DNA of 41,156 nt, from positions 1 through 41,156 of the forward strand of contig CAZAEQ010000038.1 of assembly GCA_964484185.1 (NCBI GenBank). The letters are read 5' to 3'. Positions 14,238 through 22,508 of the stretch are shown piece after piece. Made by a program: the position numbers and the translations under genes. Under the pieces are notes generated by a model. That model searched no databases. It was not told the DNA's origin and worked only from the letters and a program-made list of their open reading frames with translations. Origin of the DNA: F1-120-MAGs238 sp964484185 (GTDB lineage: Bacteria; Planctomycetota; Phycisphaerae; Phycisphaerales; UBA1924). The first letter of the stretch is position 1. Every line of letters starts with the position of its first letter.

Positions 14238-15230
14238 CTACTGCGTAATTCCCCACGTCGCCGAATCGGCCTTATCACACCACATGCGCATGTCGCTCAA
14301 CTTGTCATACCCCACAGTGTCAGCGTGACAGTCAAAGTACGCCGCCACTGATCGCTTGGTTTTGCGGAGTGCAACAAAGCCAGAGTTCAAGCCCGGAAAT
14401 ACCGCATCAGAGTCGTAACTTTCTTCCCACCGCCGCGGCTGGCCGGCGAAGAGATATGGAGGATCAATGCGGAAGTACCCTTGTGGCTTGCCGAAGTTGG
14501 GCAGCAGTGGTTGCGCTTCAGCCCGAGCTGAACCAAAGACCATGACCTGACTGGTGCGGACGCACTGATCAAGGCGGCGGATCACGATGTTGCCTGTTGC
14601 GTTGTCGTAATTGGAATCAAACTGATTCAGACGATCTGTGCCGCCAATAAAGGTGGTGTTCATTCCCAGAGATGGGAACAGACTGATGACGTAGCGATAG
14701 TTGACTCCCATCGCGGCGTACTCGGGCTCGCGTGATTTAAGTTCGGCGAGCGCTTTATCGTCCTGGTAATAGCCGCGGAAATCGTAGTTAATGAAGGGTG
14801 CCAGACGCCATGGATAGCGCTGCGCTTCTTCGTTCAAAACACGGTTGCCTTCGTCATCGTTCACGACCATTTCGTTGTTCACTTCAGCGCGAGTTGGATA
14901 GCCAGGAATGACACAGCCCTTGTAGGTGTCGGCGTAGGAAGTGAAGGCCACCATGAGTTGACGAGATGCGGAAAGTTCCTTGGTCTGGCGAGCCAGGAAT
15001 GTGCAGTGACTGACACCAGGAAGGAGGATCGCGATGAGCACACCGATGATGGTGATGACGATGAGAAGCTCGATCAGCGTGAAGCCATGAATGCGGCGAA
15101 TTGAGCTGGAAAGACCGATAAACCGCGCCGGTGACATGACGCGCCGGAGTGGGCAGCCCTTGCGTGCAAGAGGTTGAGGTGAAGGTTGGATTGTCATTGA
15201 ATTCTTAGACGCATCCGAGAGAGGTTTCAT
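14238..15230 (-). CDS. Pseudopilin-like protein, divergent tail
   Basis: A 330-residue protein with the type IV prepilin motif HGFTLIELLIVITIIGVLIAI; cleavage is predicted after G49 and Glu is at mature position 5. With ATG 15230 the leader is 49 residues, far longer than the 7-20 usual, so an internal start such as ATG 15137 (an 18-residue leader) is possible, though neither has a good ribosome binding site. The exported domain shares the layout of the other pseudopilins here (LGMNTTFIGG, MVFGSARA, RMWCDKADS) but its tail reads AAYFDCHADTV, so the Asp-Gly of the H-X9-DG motif is Asp-Cys. It diverges from the dockerin gene at 15479. Function unknown. Confidence 0.85.
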   Translation of the reverse strand: MKPLSDASKNSMTIQPSPQPLARKGCPLRRVMSPARFIGLSSSIRRIHGFTLIELLIVITIIGVLIAILLPGVSHCTFLARQTKELSASRQLMVAFTSYADTYKGCVIPGYPTRAEVNNEMVVNDDEGNRVLNEEAQRYPWRLAPFINYDFRGYYQDDKALAELKSREPEYAAMGVNYRYVISLFPSLGMNTTFIGGTDRLNQFDSNYDNATGNIVIRRLDQCVRTSQVMVFGSARAEAQPLLPNFGKPQGYFRIDPPYLFAGQPRRWEESYDSDAVFPGLNSGFVALRKTKRSVAAYFDCHADTVGYDKLSDMRMWCDKADSATWGITQ

Positions 15231-15269
15231 ACAGCACCTTGTTTGAAAAAACCCGGGATTCATGAACTA

Positions 15270-15461
15270 ACTGTCCCCAAACGTCAGATTTTTGCAAATA
15301 CTTTCAATGCGGCCGAACGGAATTGCCGGATTCCGAATCAAAGGGATTGGCAAACCGGCAAGACCAATTATATCTTTCCTGTGACGCAAGAATATTTCCT
15401 GCAGAACTGGAATACTCATAATACGACCATAAGATACACTTGTCCACAATGGTTGTCCAAA
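15270..15461. other. AT-rich divergent spacer with DnaA-box-like sequences
   Basis: The gap between two divergent exported-protein genes is noticeably AT-rich (for example ATTATATC and AATACTCATAATACG). It contains TTGTCCACA at 15440-15448, which matches the DnaA box form used in Actinobacteria and differs by one base from the E. coli box, and TTGTCCAAA at 15453-15461. It is close to the point where the + strand changes from C-rich to G-rich. The promoters of both flanking genes must also be here. Origin function is a hypothesis. Confidence 0.3.
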
Positions 15462-15478
15462 ATAAGGAGAAAATGGAC

Positions 15479-16495
15479 ATGAAAACGATTCAGCTTACAG
15501 CTCTTGCCCTTTCTTTCGCGGCCGCCAGCTTCACAATGGCAGATGTCTTTGTGCCGATTTACAACCAACCGAGCATGGATCGGTGGATGTACCCATTCAA
15601 CTCAACCCCCGGCGCAGAGTTGAGAGCCCCCCTGTTTGGGGCGATCCAGGTTGCCAGCTTTGACGACCGCGATTCTGAAATGCTTTTGAAGTTCGATACC
15701 ACGGCAGATGTCCCCACTGGTCTTCCTCTTACCCACTACAAAGTGGTCAGCGTAACAATGAAGATGACAGTGGCCACATCGACAGCCGCGGTCTTCTATG
15801 ACCCCACCGCCGATGCAGTTGCAACCAGCTACACGATTGGCGAGCCGGGATATGTCGCGGACAGCGATCCGAGCAAACCCGTTGAAATGTTCGGTGTTGG
15901 ATATCGCAACGGTTTCACGGTGAACACGTTCAACGAAGCATCTCCCTTTGGTTGCATGGGCTTCCCGGTGGAAGGCTGCCGTAATGTGTACCCGATCGAT
16001 GTGGATTCAAACGGAGCACCGGTCGATATCTCACGCCAGGTCCGCTTGCACATGGAAGCAACCCCCTGGGCAATCGGCACCAGCAGCACCCTGACTGCCG
16101 GCGATGTGCTGGTCGCGGGCACAGAACTTACTTTCAACTTTGATCTCTCTCGTCCCGGCGTTCGCGCATACTTCCGCCAGGCGATGGCCGACGGCAAGTT
16201 GATGGTCGCGGCGACAAGCCTGCACGCCGCAAGCGGCGGTCCTGGCGGCGGAACCAGCAGCGATTACCCCAGCTTCCATACTAAAGAAGGTAATGCTGCC
16301 GCGGCGGGCAAGCTCGAACTTCGTGTCCGTGTTTACGAAGGCGCAGACTACAACGGTGACGGCGTCGTCGACTTCTTCGATTACCTGGATTTCGTCGATG
16401 ATTTCTCAGGCGGCATGCTTGATGCCGACTTCAACGAAGACGGAGTGATTGACTTCTTCGACTACCTTGATTTCGTTGATGCGTTCGCGCGTTGA
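15479..16495 (+). CDS. Secreted protein with C-terminal dockerin doublet lacking the Gly-Cys end
   Basis: A 338-residue exported protein. ATG 15479 is chosen because AAGGAG lies nine bases upstream; ATG 15473 is too close to it. MKTIQLTALALSFAAASFTMA is a signal peptide. The central part (about 22-290) has no recognised fold; it looks beta-rich, with VVSVTMKMTV and LRVRVYEGADYN resembling coat or DNRLRE-like jelly-roll domains. The end carries two calcium-loop repeats, DYNGDGVVDFFDYLDFVDDF and DFNEDGVIDFFDYLDFVDAF, but the protein stops at AR instead of the usual Gly-Cys pair found in the other dockerin proteins of this window. It is followed at once by the nested palindrome at 16496-16620. 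Function unknown. Confidence 0.85.
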   Translation: MKTIQLTALALSFAAASFTMADVFVPIYNQPSMDRWMYPFNSTPGAELRAPLFGAIQVASFDDRDSEMLLKFDTTADVPTGLPLTHYKVVSVTMKMTVATSTAAVFYDPTADAVATSYTIGEPGYVADSDPSKPVEMFGVGYRNGFTVNTFNEASPFGCMGFPVEGCRNVYPIDVDSNGAPVDISRQVRLHMEATPWAIGTSSTLTAGDVLVAGTELTFNFDLSRPGVRAYFRQAMADGKLMVAATSLHAASGGPGGGTSSDYPSFHTKEGNAAAAGKLELRVRVYEGADYNGDGVVDFFDYLDFVDDFSGGMLDADFNEDGVIDFFDYLDFVDAFAR

Positions 16496-16620
16496 GGTAT
16501 TCATATGTAAGTAGTGGTTGCACCCTTTCAGGGTGCGATGACGTGACGATCTACCGGGGGTGGCGGCCGAAACGGCCTTCACCCCCGTCTACTTACTACC
16601 AGCCCTTCGGGCTGAATACC
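16496..16620. repeat. 125-base nested palindromic element
   Basis: Outer arms GGTATTCA (16496-16503) and TGAATACC (16613-16620); next GTAAGTAG (16507-16514) with CTACTTAC (16589-16596); a central CGGGGGTG with CACCCCCG pair (16555-16586) enclosing GGCCGAAACGGCC; and side hairpins GCACCCTTTCAGGGTGC (16520-16536) and AGCCCTTCGGGCT (16601-16613). It starts right after a stop codon and lies between convergent genes, so it may end both transcripts. Confidence 0.85.
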
Positions 16621-16651
16621 AGTCCTCGATTCATTCGATCACGTTACGCCC

Positions 16652-17482
16652 TTATCTCGATGATGTAACAACTGTGACATGCTCGACTGCGTTTCTGAAC
16701 ATACGCAGGCCGGGCGTGTCTCCTTTTTGAACTTCGGGCGTAAGCCGAGTCCAATGCGGATGGCGTGTCCAGGCGAGATAGCGGTCGGGGTGTGGCATGA
16801 GGCCGAAGATGAGCCCCGTGGAATCGCAGACTCCCGCGACAGCCAGCGCTGAGCCGTTGTAGTTGTCTTTATACCGCACCACTACTTGCCCAGCAGATTC
16901 GAGTTTGGGGATAATCGTCTCATCCAGCGGCGTGATGCGGCCCTCGCCGTGACCCACTGGCAGCATCTGTAAATCGTCGTTGGTCGCAGCATCAAACATC
17001 GAACTCATGCCCTTGGTCCAAAGGCACACTGACCGCGGCTCATAGTGCATGCCCACCCAGCGGCAGACATAGCGGCCGCCAACATTCTGCTGAAGACTGA
17101 GACGTTGCTGAGGTGGCTGGTCAGACCAGGTTTCGTTGCCGAGGGGTCCTGGCAAGAGGCCGACCTGGACCAGAGCCTGGAAGCCGTTGCAGATTCCGAT
17201 CATGGGTACGCCGCGGGATACGGCGTTTTTGAGCGCGGGCCAGAGGCGTTCTTTGAGCTTCATGGCGAAGATGCGGCCGGAAGCGACATCGTCGCCGTAG
17301 CTGAAGCCGCCGGGAAAGGCGATGAGGTCGGCTGAATCCAGCAGTGCGGGCGCGCGGATCAGCGTGTCTAAGTGAACAGTTTCGGCGCTGGCGCCCGCGA
17401 GTTCAAAGCCGCGGCAGACTTCAACATCGCAATTGGTGCCAGCAGCGCGAATGACCAGGGCTTTGGGAAGATCGATAGACAT
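16652..17482 (-). CDS. purQ: Phosphoribosylformylglycinamidine synthase glutaminase subunit
   Basis: PurQ releases ammonia from glutamine for the fourth step of purine synthesis, working with PurL. The nucleophile is C98 in GVPMIGICNGFQ; the oxyanion region is AFPGGFSYGDDVASG; the catalytic His is H231 in LMPHPDRY. In most class I amidotransferases the third triad member is Glu two residues after this His, whereas here the residue is Asp233. At 276 residues it resembles the longer form of PurQ rather than the 225-residue Bacillus form. ATG 17482 is the likely start. It is divergent from the GH20 gene by 46 bases. No purL or purS gene is present in the window. Confidence 0.93.
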   Translation of the reverse strand: MSIDLPKALVIRAAGTNCDVEVCRGFELAGASAETVHLDTLIRAPALLDSADLIAFPGGFSYGDDVASGRIFAMKLKERLWPALKNAVSRGVPMIGICNGFQALVQVGLLPGPLGNETWSDQPPQQRLSLQQNVGGRYVCRWVGMHYEPRSVCLWTKGMSSMFDAATNDDLQMLPVGHGEGRITPLDETIIPKLESAGQVVVRYKDNYNGSALAVAGVCDSTGLIFGLMPHPDRYLAWTRHPHWTRLTPEVQKGDTPGLRMFRNAVEHVTVVTSSR

Positions 17483-17528
17483 GCCCTAAGAGTATGTTGG
17501 GGAAAGAGGTTGCGAACGGCTGGCGACA

Positions 17529-19376
17529 ATGCAACGATGGCAGGTGGACTTGACACTAGAGAAAGAACAAAGGAAGCCGCATTTACTACCCATGCCCCAG
17601 CGAGTTGAGGCAGCAGATGGCCTCGCGCGGGTACCGTTTGAAGTCACCGTGCTGGCGGGGCGAGAGCTGGATGCGATGATCGGTTGCCTGCCGCGGCTGA
17701 AGGTTGCGGAAAGTGCATTGAACGCGTGGTGCAGAATCGTGACCAGTCGCGAGATCGCGCGAGGCGGGTATCGGATACAGATCAGGGATAGTCAGGTGGC
17801 GGGCGTAGCGCCGTGCACGATTATTGCAAGCGATGATGCGGGAGCGCGGGCGGCGCTCGCGACTCTTTCGCAGCTGGTGCAGCAACATCGGGCGCGGATT
17901 CCGTGTTATGACATCGAAGATGCCCCGACGTTTGCAACCCGAGGCGTGATGCTGGATGTGTCTCGTTGTCGCGTGCCGACCATGCGAGAGTTGTTTTCGG
18001 TCGTGGACTTGCTGGCGTCGCTGAAGTTCAATCACTTGCAGTTGTATACCGAGCACACGTTTGCGTATGCGAATCACGAAGATGTGTGGCGCGGATGGTC
18101 GCCGATGACCGCGGCGGAGATTCGACGTATGGATGATTACTGCCAGGCCCGCGGCATAGAACTGGCAGCCAATCAGAACTGTTTCGGGCACCTGGCACAT
18201 TGGCTGAAGATGCCGCGGTATCAGCACTTGGCGGAGACGCATGGGGATTGGGTGTTCGATGTCTGGCCGCGGAGTGGGGCTTTTAGCGTGTGTCCGACGG
18301 ATCCGGCGTCGCTCGAATTTGTGAAGGGATTGCTTGCGGAGCTATTGCCGAATTTTTCGAGTGGCTTGTGCAATGTGGGCTGCGATGAGACGTTTGATGT
18401 GGGCTGGGGAAGGTCGAAGGCTGAGGTCGAGAAACGCGGGCGAGGCAGCGTGTATGCGGAGTTTGTTGCGAAGATCGCTACAGAGGCGAGAGGATTGGGG
18501 AAGCGATCGGCCTTCTGGGCGGATATTGCGTTGCACGATGCGGCCTCGCTGAAGTTGTTGCCCAAAGACATGATCGCGCTGTGCTGGGGATATGAGCCGG
18601 ATTCGCAGTTTGGGCAATGGGTGGAGACGTGTCGCGATGCGGAGCTGGAGGCGTGGGTGTGTCCAGGGACGAGCTCCTGGTGCAGCATCACGGGACGCTC
18701 GTTGGATGCGATGCAGAATATTGCGAAGGCAGCGAAGGAAGGATTTGATGCTGGGGCTACAGGGTTTTTGCTGACAGATTGGGGCGATCGCGGGCATCAT
18801 CAGACGTGGCCGATTGCGTTGAATGCCTTGGCGTTCGCAGCGCAGGCGGCATGGGGTGATGCAGAGAAGTTTGATGCGGCAGCGGCATCGCGGTTTGTGC
18901 TGGGGGATGAATCGGGGAAGTTGAGCCAGTGGATCTTCGATCTTGGAAATGTGGATCAGGAAATGCGGGAAGAATGCGGGCAATTGACGCGGCCGAAGGA
19001 TCCGCGCAAGAGGTTGCTCAACCAGTCGGCGATGTTCGCAGATATGTGGAAGCCGCTGGGTGAGAAGACTGGGATCGGGGAGTTGAGGTTGTGGGAAGCG
19101 TGCCGCGAGAAGATTGCGGGACTTGCGGGAAGTTTGCCGGGCGGGTCGATGGCGATGCGGGAGGAGTTGTCGCACACAGTGGACTGTGCGCTGTGGGCGA
19201 CAGATCGGGCGATTGTGCGGCGGGGAGCGGAAGTTGCTGATTCGAGACGTGCGAACTTGAGAGAGCGACTGGATGCGATTGCGCAGATGCATCGGCGGAT
19301 CTGGGGATTTCGGTCGCGGCCGGGGGGATTGGAGCAGAGCTTGGAATTCTACGGGAAACTTCGCGAACTATTGTGA
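17529..19376 (+). CDS. Family 20 glycoside hydrolase (beta-N-acetylhexosaminidase), cytoplasmic
   Basis: GH20 enzymes remove terminal GlcNAc or GalNAc by substrate-assisted catalysis. The catalytic pair is D286-E287 in NVGCDETFDVG. The barrel starts at DAPTFATRGVMLDVSRCRVPT and continues LASLKFNHLQLYTEHTF and ARGIELAANQNCFGHLAHW. An N-terminal GH20b-like domain covers about residues 15-135. There is no signal peptide, so the enzyme should act in the cytoplasm. It is followed eight bases later by murQ, which suggests a role in recycling GlcNAc-MurNAc fragments, the job done by NagZ (GH3) in E. coli. The start is uncertain: ATG 17529 is the longest, with no clear ribosome binding site; an internal ATG at 17592 would remove 21 residues. 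Codons are markedly G-ending compared with genes left of 14 kb. Confidence 0.87.
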   Translation: MQRWQVDLTLEKEQRKPHLLPMPQRVEAADGLARVPFEVTVLAGRELDAMIGCLPRLKVAESALNAWCRIVTSREIARGGYRIQIRDSQVAGVAPCTIIASDDAGARAALATLSQLVQQHRARIPCYDIEDAPTFATRGVMLDVSRCRVPTMRELFSVVDLLASLKFNHLQLYTEHTFAYANHEDVWRGWSPMTAAEIRRMDDYCQARGIELAANQNCFGHLAHWLKMPRYQHLAETHGDWVFDVWPRSGAFSVCPTDPASLEFVKGLLAELLPNFSSGLCNVGCDETFDVGWGRSKAEVEKRGRGSVYAEFVAKIATEARGLGKRSAFWADIALHDAASLKLLPKDMIALCWGYEPDSQFGQWVETCRDAELEAWVCPGTSSWCSITGRSLDAMQNIAKAAKEGFDAGATGFLLTDWGDRGHHQTWPIALNALAFAAQAAWGDAEKFDAAAASRFVLGDESGKLSQWIFDLGNVDQEMREECGQLTRPKDPRKRLLNQSAMFADMWKPLGEKTGIGELRLWEACREKIAGLAGSLPGGSMAMREELSHTVDCALWATDRAIVRRGAEVADSRRANLRERLDAIAQMHRRIWGFRSRPGGLEQSLEFYGKLRELL

Positions 19377-19384
19377 GGGACGCC

Positions 19385-20299
19385 ATGACTAACCCCAACA
19401 ACATTCCGGATCGAACCCACGTGCTCACTGAGCAACGCAATCCGCGCACGATGCGGATTCATGAGCAGAGCGTGGCCGAGATCGTGAAATCCATTCAGGA
19501 GGAGGATCGAGCGATTGTCGATGCCATGGCGAAGTCGCAGGCAGCGATTGTGAAGTTGATTGAAGCGATTGAGCAGGGTTTTTTGATTGGCGGGCGGGTG
19601 ATCTATCTGGGAGCGGGGACCTCGGGAAGACTCGGCGTTCTGGATGCGAGTGAGATTCCGCCGACGTTTCACCTGCCGCCGGGGCGATTTGTTGGCATCA
19701 TCGCGGGTGGCGATGGTTCGCTGCGGAATTCGAGCGAAGGGATGGAAGATGATCGTCTTGGCGCCGAGAAAGAACTGCTGAAACTGGGCCTTTCGCGGCC
19801 GGATGCAGTGATCGGGATTGCTGCGGGGGGAACGACGCCGTATGTGCTGGGGGCGATGGAGATTGCAAAGAGTATTGCCAACCCGCCGCTGACTGCGATG
19901 ATTTCTTGTTCACCAATCGAGAAGCCGCCCCACTGCGATCATTTGGTGGTGCTGGCGACTGGGCCGGAAGTGATCACGGGTTCAACGCGGATGAAGGCGG
20001 GAACGGCGACAAAGCTTGCACTCAATCAGATTTCGACGACGCTGATGATTCGATCGGGGCGTGTGTTTGAGAACTTGATGGTGGATGTAAAGGCGAGCAA
20101 TGTGAAGTTGCAGGATCGCGCTGCGCGGATCATCACGACGCTGACGACGGCATCACGCGAGGAGGCCTTCCAGTTGATTGATGATGCGCACGGAAGCGTG
20201 AAACTCGCTGTAGTGATGAAGCGACTTGGTATAGGCCGCGAAGAGGCGCAGATGCGGTTGAATGCCGCGGGTGGACATTTGTACAGGGCATTGAAGTGA
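19385..20299 (+). CDS. murQ: N-acetylmuramic acid 6-phosphate etherase
   Basis: MurQ splits the lactyl ether of MurNAc-6-phosphate to give GlcNAc-6-phosphate and lactate in peptidoglycan recycling. The SIS-domain phosphate-sugar site GAGTSGRLGVLDASEIPPTF is present, with the catalytic Glu in DASEIPPTF, followed by AGGDGSLRNSSEGMEDD. Also conserved are IAAGGTTPYVLGAM, GPEVITGSTRMKAGTATK and the C-terminal UBA-like LDDAH-type region. The 304 residues match the family length. ATG 19385 is chosen because GAGGG lies five bases upstream; an in-frame GTG at 19373 overlaps the GH20 stop. Close spacing implies one transcript with GH20. No MurNAc kinase (anmK) or transporter is visible next to it. Confidence 0.93.
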   Translation: MTNPNNIPDRTHVLTEQRNPRTMRIHEQSVAEIVKSIQEEDRAIVDAMAKSQAAIVKLIEAIEQGFLIGGRVIYLGAGTSGRLGVLDASEIPPTFHLPPGRFVGIIAGGDGSLRNSSEGMEDDRLGAEKELLKLGLSRPDAVIGIAAGGTTPYVLGAMEIAKSIANPPLTAMISCSPIEKPPHCDHLVVLATGPEVITGSTRMKAGTATKLALNQISTTLMIRSGRVFENLMVDVKASNVKLQDRAARIITTLTTASREEAFQLIDDAHGSVKLAVVMKRLGIGREEAQMRLNAAGGHLYRALK

Positions 20300-20348
20300 A
20301 TCCGAAGGGGATGCGGTGACTCGAGATGACAAATAGATGCGGTCAGAC

Positions 20349-20861
20349 TTATTGCTTATCAGACAATGTCAATTGCACTGCCCAGAACACCATCAGGCAT
20401 CCGTAGGTCAATCCGTTACCGAGCCAACAAGCGAGCCTGATTTTGCCGGGTTCGATTTGCTTCCAACGTCTGCATAGGAATAGGCATTCGACAAACACTG
20501 ACACGAGCAGGAACGGAATACAGAGCACCAACGCTGCGGCGGGGATCATCCAATGCAAGTGCTCCCTGTACGGTATCAGCCAGGGGGCCTGCCATGTTAC
20601 GGCCTGGATGCCCACCCCACGACCGCCACCTCCGCCTGTTACCAACTGCAGGGCAACCAGGGCGAGCCATGTGAGCGGAACGCCAACGACCGTTGAGAGC
20701 ACGTTGGCGACGAGCGATCCCCACATTGCTTCTTTCCAAGCAACGCCAATGCGCGATCGATACAGCACCGCCTCAACAAGCGCAATTGGTACGAGCGCCA
20801 GCAAAAGTACGGGTCCTACAACAATCAACATAGGGACGCCAGTGTTGGCGAGAGTCAGCAT
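20349..20861 (-). CDS. Small integral membrane protein, unknown function
   Basis: A 170-residue protein with four hydrophobic segments: about residues 8-35 (VPMLIVVGPVLLLALVPIAL), 48-75, 103-128 (MIPAAALVLCIPFLLVSVFV) and 145-163. A glycine-rich loop (GGGGGRGVG) lies between the second and third. A cysteine cluster CLFLCRR ends the third helix. I do not recognise a family. The start ATG 20861 has no strong ribosome binding site. It lies 20 bases downstream of the icd stop in reading direction reversed (both genes are on the minus strand, icd upstream), so cotranscription with icd would need the two to be linked across a 20-base gap. It is convergent with murQ. Confidence 0.65.
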   Translation of the reverse strand: MLTLANTGVPMLIVVGPVLLLALVPIALVEAVLYRSRIGVAWKEAMWGSLVANVLSTVVGVPLTWLALVALQLVTGGGGGRGVGIQAVTWQAPWLIPYREHLHWMIPAAALVLCIPFLLVSVFVECLFLCRRWKQIEPGKIRLACWLGNGLTYGCLMVFWAVQLTLSDKQ

Positions 20862-20881
20862 TGGTTCAGCCTATCAGGATC

Positions 20882-22366
20882 TCACTGACCCTGCGCGAGC
20901 GAGTATCCCTTTACGCCATCGAATGTGCGAAGCAAATCGTATTCGCAGACCTGGTAGCTTTCGGAGATCTTTTCGAGCAAGGCGATGCAACGGGACTGGC
21001 CGAGTGAGCCCGGGGCAACTGTGTCTTTTACTTCGAATCGCACGCGGTAGTAATCGACACACTCGGTGTAAACGCTGCCGGTGGGCCAGACTTGTGTGCC
21101 GCGGTTTGAGATGAGTGTGAGTTTGAATGGCGTGTCGGCACAGAGGCGGATCATGTCGTCGGCGAGGGCGAGCGGCGAAAGACTCGACTCGAGGTAGATG
21201 TCGCAGCCAACGATGTGCGTGATGAGGTTTTTGAATGTGCGGATGGCCCGCTGGAAGCTGGGCTTGGGTGGGCGGACATATTCGGTTTCGGGGAGATCGA
21301 CTTCTTTGACTGCCGACATCGTGCTGGGTTTCTTGCCCAGATTATCGATGATTGCCTGCGTAAACGCGGCGGTGTTGACTGCCGGCTTGTTTTTGTCGCC
21401 GAAGTCGCCTGTACGCACTCCAGACTCGAGAGTCTTCAAAAGCGCGTTTTCGATCGCGGCTGCTTCTTTGGTGCGGCAGATATGGCGAAGCATCATGATG
21501 CCAGAGAGGATGAGCGAAGTGGGATTGGCGATTCCCTTCCCCGCGATGTCGGGAGCGGTGCCGTGGACCGCTTCGAAAATGGAAATGTTGTTGCCGATGT
21601 TCGCGCTGGGGGCGAAACCAAGGCCGCCGACGAGGCCAGCACACAGGTCGCTCACGATGTCGCCTTGCAAGTTAGGGAGGACGACCATCGAGTATTGCTC
21701 GGGACGCACAACCAGGTTCATGCACAGTGCATCGACGATGACATCACCGGTTTCGATTTCGGGGAAGTCCTTTGCAACGGCTTTGAAGCGGTCGAGGAAG
21801 AGGCCATCGGACATCTTCATGATGTTGGCTTTGTGGCCGCAGTGGACTTTCTTGATTCCCATCTTGCGGGCGGTCTGGAATGCGAAGCGATGCACTTCAT
21901 CGCAGCCAGGCGCGGACATCAGGCGTTTGCACTGCACAACATCGTTGGTGAGTCGGTGCTCTACGCCGCCGTAGGTGTCTTCGATATTCTCGCGGACGAT
22001 GCACATGTCGATGTGCATGCCGGCTTTGGAGTAGACGGTTTCGACTCCGGGGAGCGATTTGAAGGCGCGGAAATTGGAGTGAGCGTTCCAGAGTTTGCGG
22101 GCGGTGACGTTGATAGATTTGCCGCCGGTGCCCTTGGGGGTTTCCATGGGGCCCTTAAAAAGGATGCCGCAGTCTTCGACGGATCTGATGGCGCTGTCGG
22201 TCATGCCGCGAGTGTTACCAGCGAGAAAGACTCGCGCGCCCATGTCGACCGGGACGAATTCGATGTGGTTGAGAACGCCCGTGGCTTTGAAGAGCGTGAG
22301 GGTCGCATCCATGATCTCAGGGCCGATTCCATCGCCGCCTGCGAGGGCTATTTTAACGCTCGACAT
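20882..22366 (-). CDS. icd: Isocitrate dehydrogenase, Thermus-type with C-terminal domain
   Basis: Oxidatively decarboxylates isocitrate to 2-oxoglutarate. The 494 residues match the homodimeric form with an extra C-terminal domain known from Thermus thermophilus (about 496 residues). GGDGIGPEIMDATL opens the protein; NVTARKLWNAHSNFRAFKSLPG and DMCIVRENIEDTYGGVEH form the substrate site; NLQGDIVSDLCAGLVGGLGF is the metal-binding segment. The tail ISNRGTQVWP and VDYYRVRF is the extra domain. At the coenzyme-deciding site the sequence is HGTAPDIAGKG, with D273-I274 where NADP enzymes have Lys-Tyr; this suggests NAD+ preference. ATG 22366 has GGAG seven bases upstream. It is divergent from the DinB gene. 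Confidence 0.92.
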   Translation of the reverse strand: MSSVKIALAGGDGIGPEIMDATLTLFKATGVLNHIEFVPVDMGARVFLAGNTRGMTDSAIRSVEDCGILFKGPMETPKGTGGKSINVTARKLWNAHSNFRAFKSLPGVETVYSKAGMHIDMCIVRENIEDTYGGVEHRLTNDVVQCKRLMSAPGCDEVHRFAFQTARKMGIKKVHCGHKANIMKMSDGLFLDRFKAVAKDFPEIETGDVIVDALCMNLVVRPEQYSMVVLPNLQGDIVSDLCAGLVGGLGFAPSANIGNNISIFEAVHGTAPDIAGKGIANPTSLILSGIMMLRHICRTKEAAAIENALLKTLESGVRTGDFGDKNKPAVNTAAFTQAIIDNLGKKPSTMSAVKEVDLPETEYVRPPKPSFQRAIRTFKNLITHIVGCDIYLESSLSPLALADDMIRLCADTPFKLTLISNRGTQVWPTGSVYTECVDYYRVRFEVKDTVAPGSLGQSRCIALLEKISESYQVCEYDLLRTFDGVKGYSLAQGQ

Positions 22367-22508
22367 CCATTCACTCCGTAAGGTCTGTAACTCGATCAGG
22401 GCTGGGTGCATCAATACCATTCACAGTCCCGCACAGGGCGGGTTGCGGAATGGGAGGCAAGGGTAGGACTCTTGTGCTCCATGTCACTTTTTGTACGGGA
22501 GATCTTGG

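Noticed and set aside
10281..16652. Horizontally acquired island
   Set aside because: The gene content is of typical planctomycete families, and the composition change near 14 kb persists to the right end of the window, so it fits strand asymmetry better than an island.
21215..22381. 388-codon plus-strand frame opposite icd
   Set aside because: Shadow of the isocitrate dehydrogenase gene; the translation is a Gly/Asp/Val/Ala-rich artefact with no domain.
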